DNA of 64,000 bases from Bog-950 sp964423405. GTDB lineage: Bacteria; Bacteroidota; Bacteroidia; Chitinophagales; LD1. Numbering within the stretch: the first letter of the stretch is position 1; each line of letters opens with the position of its first letter. The translations under genes were made by a program, and so were the position numbers. The notes beneath the pieces are model-generated. The model searched no databases. It saw only the letters and a list, made by a program, of their open reading frames with translations, and had not been told where the DNA came from. Location of the stretch: positions 3,432 to 67,431 of the forward strand of contig CAYREY010000016.1 of NCBI GenBank assembly GCA_964423405.1, given 5' to 3'. Shown here one piece after another: positions 42,166 to 51,550 of the stretch.

Positions 42166-42277
42166 CTATAAAATTTAATAGCTGCAATGATACGCTTTCT
42201 GCTACCTATTTGCAATGGGAATGGTATGAGTTTAGGCACGTTAACACTATAGCATTAACATGCCTGCCATAAACAGC

Positions 42278-44149
42278 CTATGGTTTGTTTTCGGTAGCGG
42301 TATCCTGTACCGGTGTTGTGGTTTCGGGTAAGGTATCTGTATCGCCGGCGGGGGCAGTGTTGGTTAATGCCTCCAGTACAATTTTTGCTTTTGCCTGGCC
42401 TATCACCTCGCTCAGTTCTTCAAATGGCACCTCTTTCAGTTTTTTTACACTACGGTATTTTTTAATTAACAGCTCAAAGGTTTTTTCACCAATGCCTTTT
42501 ATTTCGGTAAGGCTGGAGGTAACCTGCGTTTTACTGCGGCGCTGGCGGTGGTGGGTAATGCCAAACCGGTGCGCCTCATCGCGCATGTGCTGAATAAGTT
42601 TAAGCGACTCTGATTTTTTGTTGATGTACAGCGGCAGCGGGTCTTCGGGAAAGTAAATCTCTTCCAGCCTTTTGGCAATGCCTACAATTGCAATGCGGCC
42701 ATACAGTCCAATTTCTTTCAGCGCATCTACGGCACTACTAAGCTGTCCTTTGCCACCATCCACTACTATCAGTTGTGGCAGGTCTTGCCCTTCATCTAAC
42801 AGCCGTTTGTAGCGGCGGGTTATCACCTCGTGCATACTGGCAAAATCGTTGGGCCCCTCTACGGTGCGTATGTTAAAATGGCGGTAATCTTTTTTAGATG
42901 GTTTGGCATTTTTAAAAACCACACAGGCGCTAACCGGGTTGGTGCCTTGTATGTTCGAGTTATCGAAACACTCAATGTGCACCGGCAGGTCTTTCAGCTT
43001 CAGGTCGTCTTTCAGCGTGCGCATAATGCGGAACGCCGGTTTCTTTTCTTCGGCGGTCATGCTCTCTTTCAGTTTTTCCTGCTTCATGTATAAAGCATTT
43101 TTAACTGCAAGTTCAAGCAGGCGTTTTTTATCGCCGGCCTGTGGCACGGTTACTTTTATTTTTTCAAACTCGTTTTCTATTTCAAAAGGTACAATTATCT
43201 CCAGGCTTTCATTTTCTTCTTCCAGCGAGTACTCGGTAATGGCCCGCATCAGCAGGTCTTCTTTCGGTTCATCCAGCACGCGTTTAACCTCCAGCGCCCT
43301 TGCTTTAACCACCGTACCATTGGCAATTTTAAGGTAGTTGATAAAAGCAATGCCCTCTGTTTCGGTGTAGCCATATACATCTATATCGGTAAGGCGGGGG
43401 TTTACTATCGTGCTTTTGTTTTCGTAGCCGGTAAGCAGGTCAATTTTCTGCCTGAACTGTTCAGCTTTTTCAAATTGCATATCGGCGGCATACTCATTCA
43501 TTTTCTTTTTAAGGTAAAACTTTACCGAGCCGAAATTGCTTTTAAGTATATCGCGTATCTGTTGTATCTCTTCGTCGTACTCGGCGGCTGTTTGCAAATT
43601 CTGGCAGGGGCCCAGGCAGTTTTTTAAGTGGTACTCCAGGCACACTTTAAACTTGCCAGCCTCTATGTTTTTTTGCGTTAGCAGCAGGTTGCAGGTACGC
43701 AGCGGAAATATTTCGCGCAGCAGGTCCAGCACTATTTTAGCATTAAATACCGATGTGTAAGGACCCAGGTATTCGCTGCCATCGCGTATTACTTTACGGG
43801 TAAAAAATACGCGGGGGAAAGGCTCTTTTTTAATGCAGATGAAAGGATATGTTTTATCATCCTTCAGCATTACGTTGTACTTGGGCTGGTACTTTTTTAT
43901 CAGCGAGTTTTCCAGCAAAAAGGCATCCTGTTCGGTATTTACTATTACAAACTCAATCTTCCGCGTCATGTTTATCATGCGCTGAATGCGGTAGGTGTGG
44001 TCGGTTTTGGTAAAGTACGAGCTTACCCGTTTTTTAAGGTCTTTGGCTTTACCTATGTACATTATCTCGTTGTTCTCATCCAGGTATTTGTATATACCGG
44101 GTAGCGAGGGTATAGTATCGCGATAGGTTTTGTATTCTTCAAATGTCAT
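42278..44149 (-). CDS. uvrC: Excinuclease ABC subunit C
   Basis: The product is 623 residues from the ATG at 44149; the TTG 12 bases upstream is unlikely. The GIY-YIG nuclease domain opens the protein (GIY at 18-20, YIG at 31-33), a UVR motif lies near 200 (MQFEKAEQFRQKIDLL), the RNase H-like endonuclease domain has ECFDNSNIQGTNPV and VVDGGKGQL, and the helix-hairpin-helix pair is near the end (EIKGIGEKTFELL). About 35 residues of Thr/Pro-rich tail (from APAGDTD on) extend past it. UvrC makes both incisions of nucleotide-excision repair with UvrB. A perfect -7 box lies nine bases before the start. Confidence 0.95.
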   Translation of the reverse strand: MTFEEYKTYRDTIPSLPGIYKYLDENNEIMYIGKAKDLKKRVSSYFTKTDHTYRIQRMINMTRKIEFVIVNTEQDAFLLENSLIKKYQPKYNVMLKDDKTYPFICIKKEPFPRVFFTRKVIRDGSEYLGPYTSVFNAKIVLDLLREIFPLRTCNLLLTQKNIEAGKFKVCLEYHLKNCLGPCQNLQTAAEYDEEIQQIRDILKSNFGSVKFYLKKKMNEYAADMQFEKAEQFRQKIDLLTGYENKSTIVNPRLTDIDVYGYTETEGIAFINYLKIANGTVVKARALEVKRVLDEPKEDLLMRAITEYSLEEENESLEIIVPFEIENEFEKIKVTVPQAGDKKRLLELAVKNALYMKQEKLKESMTAEEKKPAFRIMRTLKDDLKLKDLPVHIECFDNSNIQGTNPVSACVVFKNAKPSKKDYRHFNIRTVEGPNDFASMHEVITRRYKRLLDEGQDLPQLIVVDGGKGQLSSAVDALKEIGLYGRIAIVGIAKRLEEIYFPEDPLPLYINKKSESLKLIQHMRDEAHRFGITHHRQRRSKTQVTSSLTEIKGIGEKTFELLIKKYRSVKKLKEVPFEELSEVIGQAKAKIVLEALTNTAPAGDTDTLPETTTPVQDTATENKP

Positions 44150-44158
44150 AGCCGGGTA

Positions 44159-44166
44159 CAAATTTA
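44159..44166 (-). promoter_or_regulatory. -7 promoter element of uvrC
   Basis: Reads TAAATTTG on the minus strand, an exact TAnnTTTG, nine bases before the ATG; the transcript would have almost no leader. No clear -33 TTTG at the usual distance. Confidence 0.4.
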
Positions 44167-44275
44167 ACCTTGTAAAGGTTCTGAATTTTAATGAAACTTT
44201 TTTTACCGTGTACGTATACCTGTATATAATATCATTTACAAGTTCTTTACATAGTGTGTAGGCAGTGCAAAAAAC

Positions 44276-44305
44276 AAAAAAGGAGGAACATAAGCCCCTC
44301 CTTTT
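44276..44305 (-). terminator. Terminator of the T9SS protein gene at 44327
   Basis: On the minus strand AAAAGGAGG and CCTCCTTTTTT form a stem with a short loop, followed by TTTGTTTTTT. It lies about 22 bases after the stop codon. Confidence 0.8.
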
Positions 44306-44326
44306 CCGGTGTAGAAGAATAATTTG

Positions 44327-46195
44327 TTACTGGCGGGCGATAACCAGTTTTTTGCTGTACACCTTGCCATTAGCAGTAATAACAGCAGTATAGGTGGCAT
44401 CGGCCAGTGTATTGGTGTCGAAATAAACAGTGTTTTGTCCGGTGCTCAGGCTGTGTTCGGCACGCGATACTTCGCGGCCCAGCATATCGTACATTTTTAC
44501 GTTTATATCCTGTGCGGTAGAAGTGTTGATTACAAGGCGTGAAAGATCGCGCGATGGGTTAGGTATAAACTCGCTGATAGTAAATACATCGCCCGAAGTA
44601 ATCATAGCGTTAACCATATATGTTTCTTCGCTGTGGCCATCGTAATCTACCTGGCGGAGTTTGTAATAGTAAACTACGTTTGCCGATACGTTGTTATCAT
44701 CAAAATAATAGGTTTGAGTAGTTGTAGAGTTATTGTTTCCATCTACCCAGCCTATATTGGTAAAGTTAATGCCATCTACACTACGCAGTACTTCAAATCC
44801 GCGGTTGTTTATCTCTACAGCGGTAGCCCACGATACTTTTATAAACTCATTGTTAACCGGCTCGGCTTTCAGGTAAATAAGTTCTACAGGAAGTGCGTTG
44901 CTTGTTTTAGAGTGGCTAACCATAAAGTGCGAAAAACCTGTATAACGGCCACCTGGTACACCCGGTTGGGTATAATCATAACAGCCGGCATTACGTGTAT
45001 AGGTAATCAGGTCGCTCATATCTGTAACCGATGTAAATAACTGACTGCTCCAGTCATCATTAGCCTGCGAAGGGTTATCGGTAATAGCGCTGCTGTATTT
45101 AAGTGTGCGCCATGTTTCGAAATAATTTGAGTTGTCAAGCGTGCCTTCTTCCGAAAAATTTTGTGGGAAAGATTCCATTGCATACTGGTTGGCAGGGTCA
45201 CCTTCAAAACTCCAGTAGCCGTGGTCTTTAATAGCCTGTTCTAATATTACCCATTGTTGTATGCCCGGGTTGCAGGGGTTAGGGTCGTATGATGTTCCAA
45301 ACAATACGTTTATACCGGCATTATCGGGGTTAGGGTAGTAGCCGCCGCAGCCAACACATACCTGGCTCATTTTACCTACGTAACCGCTTGGGTTATCGGT
45401 ACCATCGCAAAACAGGCCGCGTATTTTGTTATCGCCACTGCCCAATGCGTTGAAGTTAAAGCGGATTGCCTGAAAACCGTTGGTAGCAGTACCAATAGGG
45501 TACACATAATTTACGCCGGTAGTAGTTACGCTACGCGATAAACCGCCCTGGCCAACACCACGGGCACCACGGGTTTGTATGTAGCTATCGCCCATCATCA
45601 GCGCACGGTCAATACCCAATGCAGGGTATCCTTTAATGGCATCGGGGCTGCCATTGGCAACATACAATTCATAATCGCTGGAGCCGTTGTAGGTGCGTAT
45701 TACACCTTTGTTAAAGTTATTGGTGTAGTTAACCCCAAGTGTAGGCGAATAAGTTGGAGAGCCTGTGGTGGCAGTACCAAACACCAACGATCCATCTATC
45801 TGTATATTGGTTTGTAGTTGTACTATAGATCCCGAGGTGCCTTTATCTACCACAAGGTTGTAGAATGTATTGTTAAGCGGGTTGCTGAAATCGCCTTTGA
45901 TAACCTGTGTGGCATCGCCTACAAATTTTACTGCTCTTTCGCTGCCACTTACATACATAGGTTGAAACTGGCTGCCGGTAGTGTTATCCAGGCTGCCTTT
46001 CAGTTCAATAACCCCATCGTTAAAAATCATACCGGCATCGGCATTAGTCAGGTCGCCCTGCACGTGTACCAAGGCCCCGGCCTGTATGTTTACACCAATT
46101 CCATCGTTGCCGCTAACGTAAAATGCGTAGGGGTCCAGGGTTTGAGCAAAAGCAACCAGGGGTGATAATGCCAGAATAAGTAATGCTTTTTTCAT
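44327..46195 (-). CDS. Secreted protein with T9SS type A sorting domain
   Basis: A 622-residue protein with a signal peptide (MKKALLILALSPLVAFAQ). The N-terminal part is beta-rich with phrases such as IQAGALVHVQGDLTN and VIELKGSLDNTTGSQF, typical of large Bacteroidota surface proteins, and no enzyme motif is visible. A fibronectin-like segment (ELIYLKAEPVNNEFIKVSWATAVE) precedes the type A sorting domain (FIPNPSRDLSRLVI ... ARQ). It should be exported by T9SS. Cysteines cluster in GKMSQVCVGCGGYY. The role is unknown; it may be structural or adhesive. It has its own terminator and a possible sigma70-like promoter. Confidence 0.85.
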   Translation of the reverse strand: MKKALLILALSPLVAFAQTLDPYAFYVSGNDGIGVNIQAGALVHVQGDLTNADAGMIFNDGVIELKGSLDNTTGSQFQPMYVSGSERAVKFVGDATQVIKGDFSNPLNNTFYNLVVDKGTSGSIVQLQTNIQIDGSLVFGTATTGSPTYSPTLGVNYTNNFNKGVIRTYNGSSDYELYVANGSPDAIKGYPALGIDRALMMGDSYIQTRGARGVGQGGLSRSVTTTGVNYVYPIGTATNGFQAIRFNFNALGSGDNKIRGLFCDGTDNPSGYVGKMSQVCVGCGGYYPNPDNAGINVLFGTSYDPNPCNPGIQQWVILEQAIKDHGYWSFEGDPANQYAMESFPQNFSEEGTLDNSNYFETWRTLKYSSAITDNPSQANDDWSSQLFTSVTDMSDLITYTRNAGCYDYTQPGVPGGRYTGFSHFMVSHSKTSNALPVELIYLKAEPVNNEFIKVSWATAVEINNRGFEVLRSVDGINFTNIGWVDGNNNSTTTQTYYFDDNNVSANVVYYYKLRQVDYDGHSEETYMVNAMITSGDVFTISEFIPNPSRDLSRLVINTSTAQDINVKMYDMLGREVSRAEHSLSTGQNTVYFDTNTLADATYTAVITANGKVYSKKLVIARQ

Positions 46196-46228
46196 ATCGG
46201 GCGTGTTAGTTTGTGATATACAACCTAC

Positions 46229-46256
46229 AATATAACAAGTATTGTGCCTTTGTCAA
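46229..46256 (-). promoter_or_regulatory. Possible promoter of the T9SS protein gene
   Basis: On the minus strand TTGACA and TATATT are 16 bases apart, which is the form of a sigma70 promoter and not of the Bacteroidota type; a CTTG-N19-TATATTGT reading fits the Bacteroidota form less well. The predicted leader is short, about 25 bases. Confidence 0.35.
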
Positions 46257-46465
46257 GCAAAATGAGCAGTTATTCTAATGTGTATTGATTCCCAATTGGT
46301 TGTATTTTTCCAGGATGCTTTTATCTTAATATTTTGCTTGCTTTTGTACACTGTTACAAACACCGTATGTACAAATATACAAGTAAAGGCAGGTACCCTA
46401 CATTGCCCCAAACTACCCTTAAGTAATAATAATAGGTTTAAAAACAGATATGTAAGGAGTATAAA

Positions 46466-48688
46466 CTACTCGTACTCATTACCCTTTTCCGAACTGCTGT
46501 TGCCGGTAAATTTACCGCAGTTAAGTTCAATGGTCAGTTTGCCTTCGGGTACTACAAACTTATGGTCGGGGCTTATTTCGTTTTTAAAATTGGCACTATC
46601 GCTGTAGGCTTTCTGAAAAAACTTAGCCCATATAGGCAATGCTGTGCTGGCGCCCTGGCCGTTTTCCATACTATGAAAGCGCAGGTAGCGGTCGTCGCAA
46701 CCAACCCACGAGCCAGCCACCAAATCGGGTGTGCAACCTATAAACCAGCCATCGCTGTAGTTTTGCGTGGTACCTGTTTTGCCCAGTATTTCGCCGGGTA
46801 TTTTAAAGCGGTAGCGCAGGCGGCTGGCTGTACCACCCATTACCACGCCGCGCAGCATTTCGGTCATTACATAATTGGTTTGTTCGTCCAGCGCTTCGTT
46901 TTTACTGGCTACAAAATCCTGTAGTACGTTGCCGTTGCGGTCTTCTATACGGGTAATAAATATGGGTTCTACATGGGTGCCGTTATTGGCGTAGGTGGTG
47001 TAGGCCCCTACCATTTCAAATAGCGATATGTCGGCCGAGCCCAGGCATATAGAGGGTTGAATAGGTATGTCGCTTTTTACACCCATGGTTTGCACTAGTT
47101 TTACTACTGCCTCGGGGCCTATCTCGTGCATCAGGTAGGCAGTAACAGTATTGATAGAATTGGCCAGTGCCTTGCGCAGGGTAAGCATGCCGCCATACTT
47201 GCCATCGCTGTTGCGCGGGGTCCAGTCCTGCAATAAGCCAAAGCGTGGGTCGCTTGCCTCGAACGTTACAGGTTGGTTAGGTACCTGAAAGCAAGGCGAG
47301 TAACCTTTATCGCGAATAGCCACGGTATATACAAATGGCTTAAAGGTAGAGCCTATCTGGCGTTTGGTGTTTATGTTTACGTGGTCAAATTGAAAGTACC
47401 GGTAGTTAACCCCGCCCGCCCAGGCGCGTATAAAACCCGATGAAGGGTCAACGGCCAGAAACCCATTCTGTAATATCATACGGTGGTAGCGTATAGAATC
47501 GTACACGCTGATGATGGTATCTTTTTCGCCCCCATCGTAACTGAATACCCGGCGCTTGCCCGGTTGTTTTAGTATCCGGTCAATTTCTTCAGCGCTCTTG
47601 CCCTGTTTTTTAAGGTCTATATACTGTGGGCAATGCGAATAAATAGCCTGCCACTCGGTAGGAAAATCTTTCCAGGGGTCTTTACCACTCCAGTAGCTGA
47701 AAAACTTTTGTTGTACTTCTTTCAGGTGCTCCCATTGTGCTTGTTCGGCGTAGCGCTGCAGGCGCGAGTCGATAGTGGTATAAATGCGCAGCCCATCTTT
47801 GTAAATATTGTATTTACTACCATCGGGCTTGGTGTGGTTTTCGCACCAGTCTTTCATCCACATGCGCAGGTATTCGCGAAAGTAAGGGGCTATACCTTCG
47901 TTTTGTGTATCGGGGTGGAAGTTAAGGCCAATGGGTAGTTTCCAAAGCGAGTCGCGCTGCTGGCGGGTAATAAAGTTGTAGTTATACATTTGGTCGAGCA
48001 CCACGTTGCGCCGCTGTAACGATGCTTTTTCACGCGAGCGCGGGTTAAACTGGGTAGGGCCTTTAAGCATACCTACCAATACGGCAGCTTCTTCTATTTT
48101 CAACGAGTCGACCGGTTTGCCGAAATACACATAAGCGGCAGATTTGATACCGTATGCATTATCGCTAAATGGCACGGTATTAAAATACATGGCCATTATC
48201 TCTTCTTTGGTATAACTGCGTTCCAGTTTAACGGCTATAATCCACTCTTTCAGTTTACGGAATACCAATTGTATTTTGCTTAGCCGCTCGCGCGGAAAAA
48301 GGTTTTTGGCTAACTGTTGTGTAACCGTGCTGCCGCCGCCGCCGCTTTCACCTATAAGCCCTTTAGCTACACGCATTAATGCGCGAAGGTCTACACCGGT
48401 ATGCTCAAAATAACGGATGTCTTCGGTGGCCAGCAGTGCATTTTTAAGGTTGGGGTTTATGTTTTCGTAAGCTATGTTACTGCGGTTTTGCAGGTAAAAC
48501 TTGCCTATCACCTGGTTATCGGTGCTTATTACTTCGGTAGCCAGACTGTTGTTGGGGTTTTCCAGCTCTTCAAACGTAGGCATATAGCCCATTTTGCCAA
48601 TGGCTATCAGCCAGAATATACCTACTATGGCAACAATGCCTATTGTAAATGCGCTCCAGAACGCCACCAGAAATTTTCGGTTCTTCAT
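46466..48688 (-). CDS. Bifunctional penicillin-binding protein, class A (PBP1A type)
   Basis: The product is 740 residues from ATG at 48688 (GTG three bases upstream is possible). One N-terminal membrane helix (FTIGIVAIVGIFWL) anchors it. The GT51 glycosyltransferase domain shows EDIRYFEHTGVD with the catalytic Glu at 89 and GGGGSTVTQQLAKNL; the transpeptidase domain shows GSTFKPF (active-site Ser), SINT and KTGTTQNYSDGWFIG. It polymerises and cross-links peptidoglycan in the periplasm. Length fits class A PBPs of Bacteroidota. The gene is followed by no close partner; the next gene upstream is a symporter whose stop is about 60 bases from its start. Confidence 0.93.
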   Translation of the reverse strand: MKNRKFLVAFWSAFTIGIVAIVGIFWLIAIGKMGYMPTFEELENPNNSLATEVISTDNQVIGKFYLQNRSNIAYENINPNLKNALLATEDIRYFEHTGVDLRALMRVAKGLIGESGGGGSTVTQQLAKNLFPRERLSKIQLVFRKLKEWIIAVKLERSYTKEEIMAMYFNTVPFSDNAYGIKSAAYVYFGKPVDSLKIEEAAVLVGMLKGPTQFNPRSREKASLQRRNVVLDQMYNYNFITRQQRDSLWKLPIGLNFHPDTQNEGIAPYFREYLRMWMKDWCENHTKPDGSKYNIYKDGLRIYTTIDSRLQRYAEQAQWEHLKEVQQKFFSYWSGKDPWKDFPTEWQAIYSHCPQYIDLKKQGKSAEEIDRILKQPGKRRVFSYDGGEKDTIISVYDSIRYHRMILQNGFLAVDPSSGFIRAWAGGVNYRYFQFDHVNINTKRQIGSTFKPFVYTVAIRDKGYSPCFQVPNQPVTFEASDPRFGLLQDWTPRNSDGKYGGMLTLRKALANSINTVTAYLMHEIGPEAVVKLVQTMGVKSDIPIQPSICLGSADISLFEMVGAYTTYANNGTHVEPIFITRIEDRNGNVLQDFVASKNEALDEQTNYVMTEMLRGVVMGGTASRLRYRFKIPGEILGKTGTTQNYSDGWFIGCTPDLVAGSWVGCDDRYLRFHSMENGQGASTALPIWAKFFQKAYSDSANFKNEISPDHKFVVPEGKLTIELNCGKFTGNSSSEKGNEYE

Positions 48689-48748
48689 CACACGGCGAAA
48701 GTAAAAAAAAGTGCTGTTTGCCCTGCTAATTAACTATTGCAGGCCGCA

Positions 48749-50419
48749 CTACCAGTACATGGTGTACAAGGCTACCAGCAGGCCAATTATTATTACCGAC
48801 CCGGCCAGAAAAGAATTGCTTACCCTGAACATGCTGCTGTCTACCTCCAGTGCGTTCGATTTTTTGCCATCGGGGTTTTCTATCAGGCTGATGAGCACCA
48901 TGCCGGCAATACACAGAATAAATACAAAGCCCATGCGGTCCAGAAAAGGGATTTCGTAAATGCCTTTGGCATTGGCTTTGGCAAAACCGGTAGCAGCCAG
49001 CGGCGCCAGGTTTACCATGCCCGGCAAAAATTTAAGCAACACCGAAAACAAAAAGCCACCTACCGTAGCAAACAGGGCCGCATTGCTGGTGGTTTTTTTG
49101 TAGAAGAAACCCATTATAAACATGGCAAATATGCCGGGGCTTACAAAGCCGGTGTATTCCTGTATGTAGTTTAGCCCGCCTTTATCTATGCCCAGGTAGG
49201 GAGCTATTATTACAGCTATCAGCATGGCGGCCACTACTACTATCTGCCCTACCTGCACCAGTTTGGTTTCGCTGGCGGTGGTGTTAAATACTTTCTTGTA
49301 TACATCTAACGTAAAGATGGTAGCAATGCTGTTTGTTTTACCGGCCAGCGATGCTACTATGGCTGCCGTTAGCGCTGCAAAGCTAAGTCCCTTTAAACCG
49401 GTGGGTAATAGGTTAAGCAGCACCGGGTATGCTTTATCGCCGGCTATTACACCCTCGCTGTTCAGCAACTCGGTTTGAAAACTACCTTGCTGGTATAACA
49501 CAAATGCTGCTATGCCGGGTAGTATTACTATAACCGGCATCAGCAGTTTTAAAAAGGCAGCAAACAGAATGCCGTTGCGGGCAGTACTCAGTTCGGCACC
49601 CAGTGCACGTTGGGTTATATACTGGTTACAGCCCCAATAGCTGAAGTTGGCAATCCACATACCGCCCAGCAAAACGGTAAGGCCCGGCATATCTAAAAAG
49701 TTAGGGTTGTCGGGTTTTAATATCATGTGCATGTGGTCGGCTGCGTGGGTGGTCATCAGGTTAAAGCCGTTTACCACACCGGTAGTGCCAAATTTTTGTG
49801 CTACCAAATCGAGCGCCAGGTAAGTAGTAACCAAACCGCCCAACACTAAAAAGAAAACCTGTATTACATCGGTATAGCCTATTACCTTCATACCGCCCAG
49901 TGTAATAAGTATTGCAAATACGGCCAGCCCGTACATGCAAAGCGAAAGGCTTAGCCCCGAGATACTGCTAATGGCCAGTGCACCAAGAAACAATATAGAT
50001 GTAAGGTTAACCACTACATATAGCAGCAGCCAGAAAACTGCCATTATCATGGCTACCGTACCATTGTAGCGGGTGCTTAGAAACTGCGGCATGGTGTAAA
50101 TTTTGTTTTTTAGGTACACCGGCATAAAAAATATGGCTACCACAATAAGGGTAGCAGCGGCCATCCACTCATAGCTGGCTACAGCCAGCCCCATATTGAA
50201 ACCGGCACCACTCATACCAATAAATTGTTCGGCCGAAATATTGCTGGCTATCAGCGAGGCTCCAATAGCCCACCAGGTAAGCGAGCCTTCGGCCAGAAAG
50301 TAATCTTTACTATCTGCACTTTCTTTTTTGCGGCGTTGGTACACATAAAAGCCAAAGCCGGCAACCACTATAAAGTAAAAAAGAAACACCAGGTAGTCGA
50401 GCGTGGAGAGATGGTTCAT
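48749..50419 (-). CDS. Sodium:solute symporter (SSS family), sugar-type
   Basis: A 556-residue protein of about fourteen membrane helices. It starts LDYLVFLFYFIVVAGFGFYV, has SKDYFLAEGSLTWWAIGASL and ASNISAEQFIGMSGAGFNMG, which are the SSS signature regions, and ALTAAIVASLAGKTNSIATI deep in the C-terminal half, where Na+ site residues lie. The pattern resembles the SGLT group that moves galactose, glucose or other sugars with Na+. The exact solute is unknown. An alpha-galactosidase gene lies about 5 kb away, on the other strand, which makes galactose one candidate. Inner-membrane location. Confidence 0.9.
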   Translation of the reverse strand: MNHLSTLDYLVFLFYFIVVAGFGFYVYQRRKKESADSKDYFLAEGSLTWWAIGASLIASNISAEQFIGMSGAGFNMGLAVASYEWMAAATLIVVAIFFMPVYLKNKIYTMPQFLSTRYNGTVAMIMAVFWLLLYVVVNLTSILFLGALAISSISGLSLSLCMYGLAVFAILITLGGMKVIGYTDVIQVFFLVLGGLVTTYLALDLVAQKFGTTGVVNGFNLMTTHAADHMHMILKPDNPNFLDMPGLTVLLGGMWIANFSYWGCNQYITQRALGAELSTARNGILFAAFLKLLMPVIVILPGIAAFVLYQQGSFQTELLNSEGVIAGDKAYPVLLNLLPTGLKGLSFAALTAAIVASLAGKTNSIATIFTLDVYKKVFNTTASETKLVQVGQIVVVAAMLIAVIIAPYLGIDKGGLNYIQEYTGFVSPGIFAMFIMGFFYKKTTSNAALFATVGGFLFSVLLKFLPGMVNLAPLAATGFAKANAKGIYEIPFLDRMGFVFILCIAGMVLISLIENPDGKKSNALEVDSSMFRVSNSFLAGSVIIIGLLVALYTMYW

Positions 50420-50485
50420 GTAGTTGGGTTATGATAGCCCAAGGTATAAAACAAAATTTGTTTGCCAACTGCTTATATTGCAACT

Positions 50486-50878
50486 ATGAAAAACGTGTGG
50501 ATTGTTTTTGTAACTGCCTGCCTGTTGGTGGTAGGTTCCTCGTTTACCGGCGGGCAGGGGCCTGCGCTTGATAAACTGATGAAAAAAATGGCGGTGTACA
50601 TAGAGCAGGAGAAGAAAAATATAGAAACCGGCAAACCGGCGCAGCCGTTTCCGGTAAACAAAAAGCAGTTTAGCAAAGCCAAAGGGCCCGAGCGCAAAAT
50701 AGTGCCGGAGCACCAGCAGTATATAATAGAATTTTATACGGCATTGGATAAATACTACATAGTTACTGCACCGGCAGAACGAAAAGAAGCTTTTAATGCG
50801 GTAGTAAACAGTTGCATAACCTGCCACCAGCACGAGTGCCCGGGGCCTATTATGCGGATACGAAAAAGTTTGTTTTAA
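50486..50878 (+). CDS. Small secreted protein with one CxxCH haem motif
   Basis: The product is 130 residues from the ATG at 50486 (MKNVWIVFVTACLLVVGSS), giving a signal peptide; the longer frame from 50462 has eight extra residues. The single haem-c site is CITCH at 110-114, close to the C-terminus, and a further Cys lies six residues on (HQHECPGP). A haem site near the end with a helical body in front is the layout of cytochrome c'-type proteins, but no firm match can be made without a search. It is probably periplasmic or surface-bound. A Lys-rich linker (MKKMAVYIEQEKKNIETGK) fills the middle. Confidence 0.68.
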   Translation: MKNVWIVFVTACLLVVGSSFTGGQGPALDKLMKKMAVYIEQEKKNIETGKPAQPFPVNKKQFSKAKGPERKIVPEHQQYIIEFYTALDKYYIVTAPAERKEAFNAVVNSCITCHQHECPGPIMRIRKSLF

Positions 50879-50895
50879 TATCCTACAGCAACAAA

Positions 50896-51504
50896 ATGAA
50901 AGATTTTAAATCTGTGCTCACTGAAGCAAATGCTATTCTCAAAAAGTATGATTTCAAAAAACACAAGAGTACTTTTTTTATTAAGAAAGATAACAATTGG
51001 GGTTTAATCAATTTTCAAAAAGGCAATATTGAAGGGGAGATAAAATTCACAATTAATCTTGGTGTTGTTTCTGGTCCTTTAAGAGATTTTATTCAAGGGG
51101 AAAAGCTATCAGATATACCTGATATAACAGATTGCCATTGGAGTAAAAGAATTGGCCAACTCTTACCAGAGGGGAAAGACTATTGGTGGCAAATTGATAA
51201 CTCTGAAAATTTCGAAGCACTTGTATCTGAAATAAATGAAGTCCTGAAGTCGATTGCCGCTGTAGAGATACATCAAAATATAACAGATGAAATGCTTTTG
51301 CAGCAATGGATAAAAGGTAGTAGCCCAGGCATTACCGAATATCAACGTTTAGAGTATCTGGCTATCTTATTAAAATTTTATGCCGACGATAGATTCAAGG
51401 TTGCAGCCGAAAATTTAATCGCCTTTTCTAAAGGTAAATCTATTGCATCAGGTGCCAAAGAAATTCTCCGTCTTTTAGAGCAGACTGATTCTTTTCCTGA
51501 ATAA
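50896..51504 (+). CDS. DUF4304-type protein in an AT-rich patch
   Basis: The product is 202 residues from ATG at 50896. Its N-terminal 120 residues look like DUF4304: LKKYDFKKHKSTFFIKKDNN, then WGLINFQKGN, KFTINLGV, and a WSKRIGQLL segment. A helical C-terminal region of about 60 residues follows (YQRLEYLAILLKFYADD). Upstream frame (50812-50895) overlaps the haem protein gene and is not used. The gene is clearly richer in A and T than those around it, and it is a short insertion between the haem protein and the DUF4249 gene, so it may be acquired. The family has no known function; it appears in mobile or defence-like contexts at times. Confidence 0.78.
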   Translation: MKDFKSVLTEANAILKKYDFKKHKSTFFIKKDNNWGLINFQKGNIEGEIKFTINLGVVSGPLRDFIQGEKLSDIPDITDCHWSKRIGQLLPEGKDYWWQIDNSENFEALVSEINEVLKSIAAVEIHQNITDEMLLQQWIKGSSPGITEYQRLEYLAILLKFYADDRFKVAAENLIAFSKGKSIASGAKEILRLLEQTDSFPE

Positions 51505-51550
51505 AAACAGGTTCTTTTTAATATGATTTTGTCGCCCAATCCTACCCGGC

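Noticed and set aside
50896..51504. DUF4304 gene as part of a defence or toxin-antitoxin system
   Set aside because: No partner toxin, nuclease or integrase is adjacent; the neighbours are a haem protein and a DUF4249 lipoprotein.
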